Source: Providencia vermicola
GTDB taxonomy: Bacteria; Pseudomonadota; Gammaproteobacteria; Enterobacterales; Enterobacteriaceae
Length of the DNA stretch: 64,000 bases
Assembly: GCF_020381325.1 (NCBI RefSeq)
Contig: NZ_JAGSPI010000008.1
Span: 62,001-126,000, forward strand
Reading direction: 5' to 3'
In this document: piece by piece, positions 44,055 through 53,467 of the stretch
Layout: the number at the start of each line of letters is the position of its first letter
Position numbering within the stretch: position 1 is the first letter of the stretch
Position numbers and translations under genes: made by a program
Notes under the pieces: model-generated
Database searches by the model: none
What the model was told of the DNA's origin: nothing
Seen by the model: the letters and a program-made list of their open reading frames with translations, nothing else

Positions 44055-44537
44055 ATGAATAATACACAGCATTTAGAGGAGAAAAATGTCGATATGGAAG
44101 CATTGCTCGGAAATATTACTACTGCTTTGATGGAAGGTTCGACTTACAAAGATATTCATGGGATCCCACAAAGCACAATGGATGGCATTTATTCTTATGC
44201 TTATGAATTTTATCAGCAGGGTAAATTAAAAGAGGCCGAAACCTTTTTTCGTTTTTTAAGTATCTATGATTTTTATAACACTGACTATGTTATGGGGCTA
44301 GCGGCTGTATATCAGTTAACTAAGCGTTATGAAAAGGCAACAGAATTATATGCCTTGGCTTTTGTGCTAGCTAAGAATGATTATCGTCCTTTATTCCATG
44401 CTGGCCAATGCAATTTAATGATGAAAAAAGCCAGCGCAGCAATTCATTGTTTTGAGAGTGTTTTAGAAAGTAGTGCTGATGTGGATTTACAGAAAAAGTC
44501 ACAGGCTTATTTAACTGCTTTAAAGCAAAACGTTTAA
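44055..44537 (+). CDS. sicA: SicA-like translocator chaperone (TPR, class II)
   Basis: A 160-residue chaperone with three tetratricopeptide-like repeats (YSYAYEFYQQGKLKEAETFF; VMGLAAVYQLTKRYEKATELY; PLFHAGQCNLMMKKASAAIH). It holds translocators SipB and SipC before secretion and co-activates InvF in Salmonella. AAGGT lies 7 nt before the ATG. It heads the sip gene block. Confidence 0.93.
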   Translation: MNNTQHLEEKNVDMEALLGNITTALMEGSTYKDIHGIPQSTMDGIYSYAYEFYQQGKLKEAETFFRFLSIYDFYNTDYVMGLAAVYQLTKRYEKATELYALAFVLAKNDYRPLFHAGQCNLMMKKASAAIHCFESVLESSADVDLQKKSQAYLTALKQNV

Positions 44538-44539
44538 AA

Positions 44540-46789
44540 ATGACTCAGAGAGATCTCCAAATGGTTGATATTTCAGATATTGGCAATAGCGCGCGAATTA
44601 AAAATATTCACACTTTTTTGCAAGGTAACAACCCATTAGCGCTAAGTGAAGATATTACAAAATCAGCACTTGCTTTAGAAGAAGCATGTGGCGAGCTGGT
44701 TTCTTCAGAGCAAACAAAGCGCGCTCGAATAGAAGGTTCACCACAACTGAGTAAGCCAAAGATGGCGAGAGCATCACAAGGAACTCAACCCGAAAGTAGC
44801 GTGAATTCAAAGACGTTATTCATTGAAACGTTTTCAACAATTCGGCGTCTATTGCACGAAGGTAATCTTGGTGAGTTAAGTAATCGTTTACAACTTTTAA
44901 ACCTTGAATCGGCCTCTTTACGGGAGCAAGGGCAGTCATTGCTAGATTCTTTTGCGAAATCAACAGAAAAAATGCGTGATATTGGAATGCAACTTGTTGA
45001 TGTTAAAGGGAAACTAGACTTAGCAAAAAATACGCTAGTCGGTACTCAAAATTTATCACAGAACCATCAGCTTTCTGTAGTAAATAATCTAAAAGAAATT
45101 ACGAGTATTAAAAAACAATTGCAGGATAGCGAACAACGACTAGCGCAAATTAATACCCTTGAAAAACCGATTACGGAAGCTATTTATCAAGAGGAAGTTG
45201 CGCTTGAAAGAGAAATAGGTGTACTCGCTAATAAGCTGACTGAGCTAACCAATGAACAGAGCATCTTAGAAAGTACAGAGGGTGCTTTTAAAAGCGAAAT
45301 CGAAACACTTACTCAAAATGCTCATCAACTTCAAGATAGGTTTGAGGTGCTTTTAGATAAGGAAGCTGAGTTAGCGAAAATTGCCGATAATGATAGCCAA
45401 AAATTAAATGCTTTTATGGAAACAGCGCCTAGGCCCGTCGAGGTTGATGGTGAGAAGTGGGAAAACACGTTAGCCCTTTTAACGATGCTAACAGCGCAAC
45501 TTAAAAAGGCGATGAATGAAGATTCAATCCGCAATATGAAAGAGCAAGAAGCGGTAATGATGAAAATCAATGAAGCCTCTCGTAAAGACTCTGATGCAAA
45601 AGCCAAAGAGGCTGCTGAGTCTGAGCGTAAAGCCGCAGATGCCAACAAAGCGGCATCGTGTGCCAGCAAAATTTTCAGTTATGTGCTTTTAGCCGTTTCA
45701 GTCATTGCCACCGTGGCGTCTTTCGGAACCGCAGCTCCCTTAACCCTTGCAATAGCTGCTATTGGTATCGCGATGGCAGTAGCCGACATTGTATTGGAAG
45801 AAACAGGGCATGGGAGCTTGATGCAGATGCTTGCCAATGAAATATCTTCAGCAGTGACAGATATGTTAATTAGTTTTGGTGTAGATGAAGATAAAGCCAA
45901 ACAAATTGGCAGTATCGTCGGCATGATTGTCGCCGCCATCGCTTTCTTGGCAATTTCGCTGCTTTCTATGGGATCGATGATAAAAAACCTCGTGAGTACG
46001 GTAAAAAATGCGGCTCAGTTGTTGCTTAAGAATGTGGGTTCTTTGCTTAAAAACACAATTAAAGCCATGCCAAAAAGTTTAACCAATGCGTTGGGAAATA
46101 TTGCGACTAACACGGCAAAAGTGACAGATTCCGTAGCTGACGGTGCAGACAGCATGGTGAAATTATCAACGCTAGCGAAACTATCGGATAAGTTTGATGA
46201 CGCGAGTAATATCGCGAAAAGTGTCAATCAGGCTGCGAGCAAGGTAGATAAATCCTCAGGCTTTATTTCACTTGGTGGGCAAATGGTGAAGGTCAGCGAT
46301 CCCGTGGCGGATAGCGCAGATAGTGTGGTGAAGTTAACCAAATTGACGAAGTTAGCGGATAAGTTTGATGATGTAAAAGGGGTTTCTAAGTCGGCTAACC
46401 AAGTCACGAACAAAATAGATGATGTATCAGACACGGCGTCATCGACAGAAAAGCTCACTAAAGGTGTCAAAAGTCAGAGTGCAACGATGGCGCGTGTTGA
46501 AGTAGGGATGAAAGCAACAGGGGCTGGGCTGACAGTCACGAATGCTGCGACAACGGGAGGCCTTCGTTTGAATTCAGCTGCACATATTCGTGATATGAAA
46601 GAGATGTTAGCAGGAATGATGCTAAATAATGAAACCATTCAATCGTTAACTGAACTGCTTAATACCCTTATTAAAGCCATGTCAAAAAACAGTGAGCAAT
46701 TTGATGAAATGTTCATGGGCATGATGACGTCTCTAAAGCAATCTGGCGATAATAAAGTCGATATATTAAAAACAGCTCGATTTGCATAA
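44540..46789 (+). CDS. sipB: SipB/IpaB-like large translocator (enlarged)
   Basis: A 749-residue translocator, well above SipB (593) or IpaB (580). The N-terminal half is long coiled coil (about 100-350). The conserved pore region lies at about 370-490: ASCASKIFSYVLLAVSVIATVASFG, the GIAMAVADIVL region, and QIGSIVGMIVAAIAFLAISLL. Behind it is an extra segment with an internal duplication of about 44 residues (527-570 and 584-627). It inserts into host membranes with SipC. The ATG follows the sicA stop by 2 bp; the ATG at 44561 with AGAGAG upstream is an alternative start seven residues later. Confidence 0.9.
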   Translation: MTQRDLQMVDISDIGNSARIKNIHTFLQGNNPLALSEDITKSALALEEACGELVSSEQTKRARIEGSPQLSKPKMARASQGTQPESSVNSKTLFIETFSTIRRLLHEGNLGELSNRLQLLNLESASLREQGQSLLDSFAKSTEKMRDIGMQLVDVKGKLDLAKNTLVGTQNLSQNHQLSVVNNLKEITSIKKQLQDSEQRLAQINTLEKPITEAIYQEEVALEREIGVLANKLTELTNEQSILESTEGAFKSEIETLTQNAHQLQDRFEVLLDKEAELAKIADNDSQKLNAFMETAPRPVEVDGEKWENTLALLTMLTAQLKKAMNEDSIRNMKEQEAVMMKINEASRKDSDAKAKEAAESERKAADANKAASCASKIFSYVLLAVSVIATVASFGTAAPLTLAIAAIGIAMAVADIVLEETGHGSLMQMLANEISSAVTDMLISFGVDEDKAKQIGSIVGMIVAAIAFLAISLLSMGSMIKNLVSTVKNAAQLLLKNVGSLLKNTIKAMPKSLTNALGNIATNTAKVTDSVADGADSMVKLSTLAKLSDKFDDASNIAKSVNQAASKVDKSSGFISLGGQMVKVSDPVADSADSVVKLTKLTKLADKFDDVKGVSKSANQVTNKIDDVSDTASSTEKLTKGVKSQSATMARVEVGMKATGAGLTVTNAATTGGLRLNSAAHIRDMKEMLAGMMLNNETIQSLTELLNTLIKAMSKNSEQFDEMFMGMMTSLKQSGDNKVDILKTARFA

Positions 46790-46805
46790 TTTTAAAGGAA
46801 AACAA

Positions 46806-48047
46806 ATGGATATCAAAAATTCTAAAATACAAGCTAGCATGATCAATAGTTTGGGTTTAATGCAGCCACCTGTTACACAAGACGGGCCAAATGCATCAAC
46901 TGTAGAGAGTTGCAAAGAAATCAGTTTGCTGAATGTTCCGTCTGTTGACGTTGAGTTTAACACTGAAAAACCAGCCTTAAAATTGGCAACTAAAAAGGTT
47001 GATGATGAGCAATTATCCAGTGTATTAGGGCAATTTGCTTTATCCAATCAACCAATTCCTGTACAGGTTTTTGATGAAAATAAAGCGGTTTTTGAAAAGG
47101 TTTTTCAACATGTAACGCCATTAGATGTCGCTGAAATTAAACAATTACCACAGATTGTGAGTGCTATTTATAAAGAGGTACTCAATAATCAGGTTACGGT
47201 TACAGAGGGATCTAACGAGGTTAAGTCGGTTAACGAGGCAAAATCTAGCCAGTTTGTTGGTATTGTGAGTAGCGATATTCTACTTGAGTTGGCTAAGATC
47301 ATCCGCAAAGTACTAAGTGAATTGAATATTTCAGACCGCAAAATTAGTGCAGATTTCTTAATGCTGAATGCCAAGATGGTGGAAGCCGCGGCAGAGTCGA
47401 CCATAAAAGAAGGTAAAGAAATGATGATCGGCGCATTAGCGGGTTTTTGTACTTCGATGGCCATCAGTATGGCGGGGGCTGGGTTCCAATTAAAATCACT
47501 GCGCACTCAGAATCAGTCAATTAAAAATAATTTAGTGAAAGGCAATCAAAATAATTCCGTTGCTGATCGTTTAGGTGAATTAAACAAAAGTAGCAATCCA
47601 TTAGCAAAAAGTCATTCATTGAGCTTAAAAGGTAAGGATGGCCAGGCAATAGATATGGTGGATAACCCAAGTGCATCTCAGCAAGCCACGGCAAGTCAAC
47701 GGACAGCGGAATCTGCCCTACGAACGAATAAGCTTGGTCAAGCCGAATATCAAAAACATGACCAAGTGATGAACAGTGAGCGAACAAAAAGTAGTATCGC
47801 GGAACAAGGTGCTCGCTTAGCGGATAACGCAGGTCAAATGGCGACTTCGGCAAACCAAATTAATGTCAAAGAAGAAGAAGCCAATAAAATGCAGCAGCAG
47901 TCCGTGGCAGATATTGCTCGTTCAGTTTCTGGTGATAAAGATAAGCAGGTCGACAAAGATAGAGACTTAGTGAAACAGATGAATGAGCATTTGCGTGAAA
48001 TTCGAGAAGGCCAGTTAAGGACTTTTCAAAGTGTTGTAAGGGGATAG
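46806..48047 (+). CDS. sipC: SipC/IpaC-like translocator and actin nucleator
   Basis: A 413-residue protein close in length to SipC (409). One hydrophobic segment lies at about residues 205-230 (EMMIGALAGFCTSMAISMAGAG), as in SipC/IpaC. The C-terminal region is Gln/Ala-rich and helical. In Salmonella the C-terminus bundles and nucleates actin. AAGGA precedes the ATG at 46806; an ATG at 46782 overlaps the sipB end and is rejected. Confidence 0.9.
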   Translation: MDIKNSKIQASMINSLGLMQPPVTQDGPNASTVESCKEISLLNVPSVDVEFNTEKPALKLATKKVDDEQLSSVLGQFALSNQPIPVQVFDENKAVFEKVFQHVTPLDVAEIKQLPQIVSAIYKEVLNNQVTVTEGSNEVKSVNEAKSSQFVGIVSSDILLELAKIIRKVLSELNISDRKISADFLMLNAKMVEAAAESTIKEGKEMMIGALAGFCTSMAISMAGAGFQLKSLRTQNQSIKNNLVKGNQNNSVADRLGELNKSSNPLAKSHSLSLKGKDGQAIDMVDNPSASQQATASQRTAESALRTNKLGQAEYQKHDQVMNSERTKSSIAEQGARLADNAGQMATSANQINVKEEEANKMQQQSVADIARSVSGDKDKQVDKDRDLVKQMNEHLREIREGQLRTFQSVVRG

Positions 48048-48049
48048 TG

Positions 48050-49051
48050 ATGGAAATTGTATCACAGAGAAATTATGCCAATACAATACCTGCGAACATG
48101 GCTGGGAAAATGCCAGAAAATCATCGTTCTCAGGTTAGTGAAAATATTAATATGGATATTTTAGCCGATCCTTATGAGCAAGGCGTTCAGTTTGCGAAAG
48201 ATCTTGGGTTTTCTTTTAGTCCAGCGAACTTTCGTGAAAATATGGTGAGCTCTGATTTAGATAAAATTAAAGCACAAGGGCAAGCGGCTAAACGTGAGCT
48301 CAGCTATACCGATGATTTAGTAAACGGTTTGCGAACGAAAAGAAGCGTCACGGAAGAAAAGCTCGAAGATGGGCGCCCGCATATAAAGAGTGTGAGTGAT
48401 CTCATTGAAAATATCCATTCAGGCTATCAAAAACAGTACGGTAAAGTGATAAAAGGTGCAACAGAGTTCATGCAAGACATGAATACTGCATTGGGTAAGA
48501 TAAGTAGCCATATACAAGCAGGCAGCGACGGGAAAATAAAGTTTAACGGTAAAGCGGCTATATTAGATATTGATAAAACAGTAAGTAAGTATGCAGGATT
48601 AGGCTTCTGGGAGGATACGAATCACAAGCCCTCATTAGATAATTTTTTTGGAAATTGGGAAGCTAACATCTCTAATGCTAAGCTTATTATCCAGATACCT
48701 GAAACAAAAGGTGCATTGGATTTTTGGGAGAAAAAGCTCTCAGGGCAAGGTTTTATTGTTAAAGGTAATGGAACAAACATAAATATTTATCCTAACTTTA
48801 AGCCTATTAAGGAAATTTATTCGAGTATTAAAAATATTTCTATTGAATGGCGACATGATAATATTATGGTTCAAGAGTTTCAAAGTTTACAAACAGCGAT
48901 AGATAGCCAAAAGAATGCAATTAATAGCAGCGTGTCTAGACTACTAGAAACTTTTCGTCAAGATAACAGCCATTTTGAAACATTAGTTCAATTGTTAATT
49001 CAATTAGTGAAAGATTTAAATCAGAATAATAGTTCTCTAGTCAATATGTAA
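48050..49051 (+). CDS. sipD: SipD/IpaD-like needle tip protein
   Basis: A 333-residue tip protein (SipD 343, IpaD 332). It has an N-terminal helical hairpin (DLIENIHSGYQKQYGKVIKG start of the coiled coil) and the conserved C-terminal coil (QEFQSLQTAIDSQKNAINSSVSRLLETF), which lines the needle tip. It senses host contact and triggers translocator release. The ATG at 48050 is chosen with AGGGG upstream; GTG at 48047 overlaps the sipC stop. Confidence 0.9.
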   Translation: MEIVSQRNYANTIPANMAGKMPENHRSQVSENINMDILADPYEQGVQFAKDLGFSFSPANFRENMVSSDLDKIKAQGQAAKRELSYTDDLVNGLRTKRSVTEEKLEDGRPHIKSVSDLIENIHSGYQKQYGKVIKGATEFMQDMNTALGKISSHIQAGSDGKIKFNGKAAILDIDKTVSKYAGLGFWEDTNHKPSLDNFFGNWEANISNAKLIIQIPETKGALDFWEKKLSGQGFIVKGNGTNINIYPNFKPIKEIYSSIKNISIEWRHDNIMVQEFQSLQTAIDSQKNAINSSVSRLLETFRQDNSHFETLVQLLIQLVKDLNQNNSSLVNM

Positions 49052-49108
49052 CTAATCAGAATTAAAAGTCACTAAAATTCAAATCATAATTTATTGTGAG
49101 GGTATCTC

Positions 49109-50641
49109 ATGCATACAAGCGCGATCCATTCTAAATCCATTGAAGTACCAAGGATGATATCTGCTAATAACTCAGCATCTGTATCATCTAATATTTCGTC
49201 AATTCATTCTTCAGGAATGAAAGAGACATTACCACTGAACTCAGAAAAAAATGTGAGTACAGGCACGCCACTCATGAGAAAAGAGGAACTTCATCGTTTA
49301 AATAACCAAAAACAGGCCCAAAAAATTGCTCATCTATTAGGTGGTGATATTACTGTTGATATGGTTAAACATGCATTAAACTTTGATGGAATGGGGGATT
49401 TAAATCAGCAAGCTATGAATTATCGCCCAGAAAGTAGCTTGGTTGTTTTAACTTTACTGGAACCCCATGAAATGGAGGATGGGTTATTAGCATCAGCCGC
49501 TAAAATGGTGAAAGACTTGAACCAAACAACGAATGATACTTATAAAGTCATTCTTAAAAGTTCATTAAAACAATTTGATAAAAAACTTCAACAATCGTTA
49601 TTTGGTATTAAAGGTGATAATTTTTTAATTATGAGTGAAAGGTTTAAAGAGATATATATTAAACCTAAATTTGAAAACATTTTAAAACCGTACTTATCCG
49701 AAAATATAATAAAACAGCTTTCGATGGATGATTGTTTACTCTCTTTGGAAAATAAACGTAAACAAGAAAAAATCTCGGTTTTAAATGACGCTTATCAAAA
49801 GGAAGGAAATACTCCATCTGTTGATAAAGCTCATTATATGCACAGCATGTTTAGCATATTGGAAGAAAGCTTAGAAATTATTAAGACATTAAAAACGACC
49901 GTTGATTGGCAAGAGCATTCTCCTCCCTCTAATTTAGAAAATTCGCCTTTACACGTAGCGGATGAAGTTGATGGAGCAGCGGGCTTACCTCAGTCCAAGA
50001 CGTCATCACAGCATCATATATCAGGTAGTTATAATACAACGAATAACTATTACTTTAGTTCTCCACTCAGTGAAAATATCACAAAGATCAGTTATAAAGA
50101 TCCTGAAGTGGATCACTCATCACCAGAAGAGTCTAAACCAACCAAGCAGAGCGAAGATCCCGTATTAGCACCTGTCAAAAATCAATTTATAGCGAAACTG
50201 CCGCGCACTATATTAAACCAATCCGCGAAAGAGCCGGAAGTGGATTACGAATTTCCAAAGGTGAATAACTCTATTTACCAGAGCAAGGGCTTTGTTGCGA
50301 GTACGCTGCGTGGTAACCAAGATACACAGGCAAAGGTAAAGTCAGGACGTCAATCGGCCAAACAAGATGCCATACAGCAGTTTTTACCTAAAAATGGTCA
50401 TCTTTTAGGGAGCTACTTAAGAAATGGCGAAGTGCCCGCCAAAGTCACATTATCAACGGAGGGCGCATTAATACGTAGTCAATCGGATAAAGAAATTTAT
50501 CGTGGCACACGTGAAGTAACAAAAGTGGTCGTAGATACAGCGTCTTATCTGCCGAATAGCGAGACTCCGGTGACATTAACGGAACGAGGCGCATTGACGC
50601 GCGATCAAAGCAAAAAAGATGCTTACACCACAGGCCAGTGA
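49109..50641 (+). CDS. SipA-like effector, divergent
   Basis: A 510-residue secreted-effector candidate in the sipA slot (SipA is 685 aa). The N-terminal third is helical with a region resembling the SipA chaperone-binding and focal part (LKSSLKQFDKKLQQSLFGI to ENILKPYLSENIIKQL). The middle is Ser/Asn/Pro-rich and disordered. Two short related modules, PEVDHSSPEE and PEVDYEFPK, recur at about 330 and 373, and two C-terminal modules (YLRNGEVPAKVTL..GALIRSQS and YLPNSETPVTLTERGALTRDQS) end the protein. The SipA actin-binding domain is not recognised. GAGGG lies 8 nt before the ATG. Confidence 0.65.
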   Translation: MHTSAIHSKSIEVPRMISANNSASVSSNISSIHSSGMKETLPLNSEKNVSTGTPLMRKEELHRLNNQKQAQKIAHLLGGDITVDMVKHALNFDGMGDLNQQAMNYRPESSLVVLTLLEPHEMEDGLLASAAKMVKDLNQTTNDTYKVILKSSLKQFDKKLQQSLFGIKGDNFLIMSERFKEIYIKPKFENILKPYLSENIIKQLSMDDCLLSLENKRKQEKISVLNDAYQKEGNTPSVDKAHYMHSMFSILEESLEIIKTLKTTVDWQEHSPPSNLENSPLHVADEVDGAAGLPQSKTSSQHHISGSYNTTNNYYFSSPLSENITKISYKDPEVDHSSPEESKPTKQSEDPVLAPVKNQFIAKLPRTILNQSAKEPEVDYEFPKVNNSIYQSKGFVASTLRGNQDTQAKVKSGRQSAKQDAIQQFLPKNGHLLGSYLRNGEVPAKVTLSTEGALIRSQSDKEIYRGTREVTKVVVDTASYLPNSETPVTLTERGALTRDQSKKDAYTTGQ

Positions 50642-50649
50642 GGGGTTAA

Positions 50650-50904
50650 ATGGATATTAAACCAAACAAGATTCACTGGTTATGGCTGTTGGAACAAATC
50701 CAGCAAATACGGACCTATTCAGGGATCACGAATAGCTACACTATGGATTCTGCACTGATCGTAGACGTACATATTGATTCGCTGGAAATGTTAGAGTTAA
50801 TCACTGCTATTGAGCAATATACGGGGCAGGGAATTAATGATGAAACTTGGATGAAGTGGCGTTATTTACGCGATATCGTCGATTACCTTTCAAATGTTAA
50901 ATAA
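50650..50904 (+). CDS. iacP: IacP-like acyl carrier protein
   Basis: An 84-residue acyl-carrier-family protein in the iacP position behind sipA. The phosphopantetheine attachment Ser is seen in IDSLEMLELI near residue 42. In Salmonella, IacP modifies and promotes secretion of SipA, SopA and SopD. GAGGGG precedes the ATG. It ends the T3SS operon at a strong terminator. Confidence 0.88.
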   Translation: MDIKPNKIHWLWLLEQIQQIRTYSGITNSYTMDSALIVDVHIDSLEMLELITAIEQYTGQGINDETWMKWRYLRDIVDYLSNVK

Positions 50905-50908
50905 CACC

Positions 50909-50941
50909 AAAAGCCACTGGATATTTAAATAGTGGCTTTTT
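50909..50941 (+). terminator. Terminator of the inv-spa-sip operon
   Basis: AAAAGCCACT (50909-50918) pairs with AGTGGCTTTT (50931-50940), 12-nt loop, with a T-run to 50941. Confidence 0.88.
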
Positions 50942-51220
50942 GCTTTTCATTTTCTGAGTTATTTCGCCTAATCTCATCATAAAAAGATGTCTTCTTGTTA
51001 ATTGTTTATTATCTATCTTTATAAATAGAAATTTAATAATTGATTTTTTGAATATAAAATTTGAGATTAGTCATCGTTATATCAATAAGCTAACATCGAA
51101 ATTAACTATTTTTTATAAAATAAAATTAACATTAATTTTTCATGCCTTGAAATCGATCACAAAATAAATGGTTCAATAAATGTAATGTTCGAAATAATAA
51201 TTTCAATTTAAGGGGTTGAA
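50942..51220. other. AT-rich intergenic region behind the T3SS operon
   Basis: About 280 bp without gene between iacP and the monophosphatase gene (with the terminator, a gap above 300 bp). It contains a possible CRP site (51146-51161). No sicP, sptP or iagB homologue is present where SPI-1 has them. Confidence 0.6.
51146..51161 (+). promoter_or_regulatory. Possible CRP-cAMP binding site
   Basis: CTTGA-AATCGA-TCACA, matching TGTGA-N6-TCACA at eight of ten positions. It is 60 bp upstream of the monophosphatase start, suggesting catabolite control of the phosphatase-transporter pair. Scored by eye only. Confidence 0.45.
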
Positions 51221-52009
51221 ATGGACGCTATTTCGAGCAGGTATCAATTCATTCAAAAAGTTGCTATAGATGCGGGGAAGCTGGCAGTTCTTTATTACCA
51301 TCAACGTGGGCAATTAAATATTGAAAAGAAGCAAGGTGATGGGCAAGACCTTGTTACAGTTGCGGATAAAAACACAGAGAATTTTATTCGCGAAAAAATT
51401 AACCATCATTTCCCTGATGACGCCATTTTTGGTGAAGAAGGCGGTTTTTCTCAAGGAAAATCAGGCTATACCTGGGTGGTTGACCCAATCGATGGCACCA
51501 GCGCCTTTATTTTTGGCCTTGCATCTTGGTGTGTTTCCATCGCATTACTTGATGAGCACAAAAATACGGTGATTGCGGCGGTGTATGATGCCGTTCATGA
51601 TGACCTATTTCATGCAATGCAAAACCATGGCTGCTATTGCAATGAAACACATGTGAATGTTAATCCAGTCCATTCTTTAAATTCAGGCTTATTAGGTGTG
51701 GGCATTTCAACTAGAATGTCACCTGAAACTATTATTCCATTTTTAGATAAGTTACTCCATGCGAACGGCATGTTTGTACGCAATGGCTCGGCGGCATTGA
51801 TGTTAGCTTACGTTGCAGCAGGTCGACTGATTGGCTACTTCGAACCACACCTCAACTCTTGGGACTGCCTCGCTGGGTTGTTATTAATCCAAGAAGCAGG
51901 CGGCACAACCAATGATTATTCTTCGAACCCCGATTTTCTAATGAAAGGAGGCTATGTTTTAGCGTCAAGCCCTGATGTCTATCAGCAGCTTGATACGTTC
52001 CTTAAGTAA
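51221..52009 (+). CDS. Inositol-monophosphatase-family phosphatase
   Basis: A 262-residue Mg-dependent, Li-sensitive-type phosphatase. Motif 1 is GEEGG near residue 72, motif 2 DPIDGT spans 88-93 and motif 3 WDCLAG starts at W214-D215. The family includes SuhB, CysQ and histidinol-phosphatase HisN-type enzymes. Housekeeping suhB lies in other contexts, so this is a specialised copy. It is 48 bp upstream of an organophosphate antiporter, so it may dephosphorylate an imported sugar, glycerol or inositol phosphate. Substrate unknown. Confidence 0.85.
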   Translation: MDAISSRYQFIQKVAIDAGKLAVLYYHQRGQLNIEKKQGDGQDLVTVADKNTENFIREKINHHFPDDAIFGEEGGFSQGKSGYTWVVDPIDGTSAFIFGLASWCVSIALLDEHKNTVIAAVYDAVHDDLFHAMQNHGCYCNETHVNVNPVHSLNSGLLGVGISTRMSPETIIPFLDKLLHANGMFVRNGSAALMLAYVAAGRLIGYFEPHLNSWDCLAGLLLIQEAGGTTNDYSSNPDFLMKGGYVLASSPDVYQQLDTFLK

Positions 52010-52057
52010 TTAAAGACAAAATATTAAAATAATTAAGAACGATAAAAGGGCAATAAA

Positions 52058-53452
52058 ATGAGTTCTAAACTTTCCTTTTTTGATATTAAAAGACTCCCGA
52101 TTGGCAAGGTCCCTCTCTCTGTACAACGTGATTTATGGCTACGCAAATTTATGGAACCCTTTTTGGTGATGTGTCTCGCCTACACAGGGATCTACTTTCT
52201 ACGCTATAACTTTAAAGCAGCAACACCATTTATTATTGAACAAACAGATTTTACGTTAAGTGATTTAGGTACAGTGGGGTTTGGTTTCTCCATTACCTAT
52301 AGCTTAGGGCGGGTATTGCTTTCCTATTATATTGACGGGAAGAATACCAAGAAGATACTCAGTTTCTTGTTATTACTGTCCTGCGCATCTTCATTTGCCA
52401 TTGGGATGTTCTTGTTGTCTTCAGGCCATTCACTGGGAATATTTATTTTCCTATGGGCACTCACTGGGTTATTCCAAGCACCTGGTGGGCCTTGCTCAAA
52501 TTCAACCATTAACCGCTGGACGCCAAGAAAAAATCGAGGCCGTTATATTTCATGGTGGAATGCCTCTCATAATATTGGCGCAATCTTAGCAGGGCCAATT
52601 GCTTTATTTGGAATGGAATATGCATTCAATGGCAATGTTGCTGGGATGTTTATTTTCCCTATTTTATTTGCCGCTGTTATCGCAACTTTTGGCCTGTTTT
52701 TCGGGAAAGATGACCCATCGGAATTAGGGTGGAATACGCCAGAAGAGATTTTTGATGAGCCTGTGTCTAAAGCGGATACCGCGGCAGAGAGCATGTCAAA
52801 GCGTGATATTTTCGTCAAATATGTGCTGAAAAATCCCGCAGTCTGGTTTTTATGTTTTGCGAATTTATGTGTATATACCATTCGAATTGGCGTCGATAAC
52901 TGGAGTGTGGCATACGTTAAAATGGCGCTAAATTGGGATGATATTTCTGCAATAGGAACGATTACTGCACTTGAACTCGGTGGGTTTTTAGGTTCACTGA
53001 CATGGGGTTATGTCTCAGATAAAATGGGGGGAAGACGCGCGTTACTCGGCATGTTGTGTATGATTTCAGTGATTTTCCCATTGATAGCCTATCAGAACAT
53101 GACCAGCGTTTGGGGGATTTACATCGCACTGTTTTTTGAAGGGTTCTTCATTTTTGGCCCTGTGATCCTGATTGGTATTTCTATCATTGGGTTTGCGCCA
53201 AAATGTGCGACAGCGGTGGTTAACTCAATCCCAGGTTTCTTTGGTTATCTGTTCGGTGACGGGATGGCAAAAGTACTCGTTTCACGCATTGCAGACCCAA
53301 AAGGTGATGGTATTTCATTAGGCGGTTTAACGCTACACGGTTGGTCAGATACCTTTTATTTATTATTTGCAGCAACAGCGGTAGGTATTGTGATGTTAGG
53401 TATTGTTGCCATTTATGAAGAACGGAAAATTCGTTTAGATAGAGCTGGATAA
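52058..53452 (+). CDS. MFS organophosphate:phosphate antiporter (UhpT/GlpT/UhpC-like)
   Basis: A 464-residue 12-helix transporter of the OPA family. It shows the typical N-terminal RYNFKAATPFI (similar to RYNxxxAxPxL), the loop FFQAPGGPCSNSTINRWTPRKNRGRYISWWNASHN in the middle of the first half (given here as short parts: GLFQAPGGP and RGRYISWWNASHN) and the second-half GFAPKCATAVVNSI segment. It probably exchanges an organic phosphate for inorganic phosphate. No UhpA/B-type regulator is present beside it, so the substrate cannot be named. It follows the phosphatase gene in the same direction. Confidence 0.88.
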   Translation: MSSKLSFFDIKRLPIGKVPLSVQRDLWLRKFMEPFLVMCLAYTGIYFLRYNFKAATPFIIEQTDFTLSDLGTVGFGFSITYSLGRVLLSYYIDGKNTKKILSFLLLLSCASSFAIGMFLLSSGHSLGIFIFLWALTGLFQAPGGPCSNSTINRWTPRKNRGRYISWWNASHNIGAILAGPIALFGMEYAFNGNVAGMFIFPILFAAVIATFGLFFGKDDPSELGWNTPEEIFDEPVSKADTAAESMSKRDIFVKYVLKNPAVWFLCFANLCVYTIRIGVDNWSVAYVKMALNWDDISAIGTITALELGGFLGSLTWGYVSDKMGGRRALLGMLCMISVIFPLIAYQNMTSVWGIYIALFFEGFFIFGPVILIGISIIGFAPKCATAVVNSIPGFFGYLFGDGMAKVLVSRIADPKGDGISLGGLTLHGWSDTFYLLFAATAVGIVMLGIVAIYEERKIRLDRAG

Positions 53453-53467
53453 TTTTTTCAAGTACTT

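Noticed and set aside
45331-45669. 112-codon minus-strand frame in sipB, with further ones at 46015-46470 and 47189-47853
   Set aside because: Antisense shadows of conserved translocator genes with Ser/Leu-rich composition arising from helical coding sequence.
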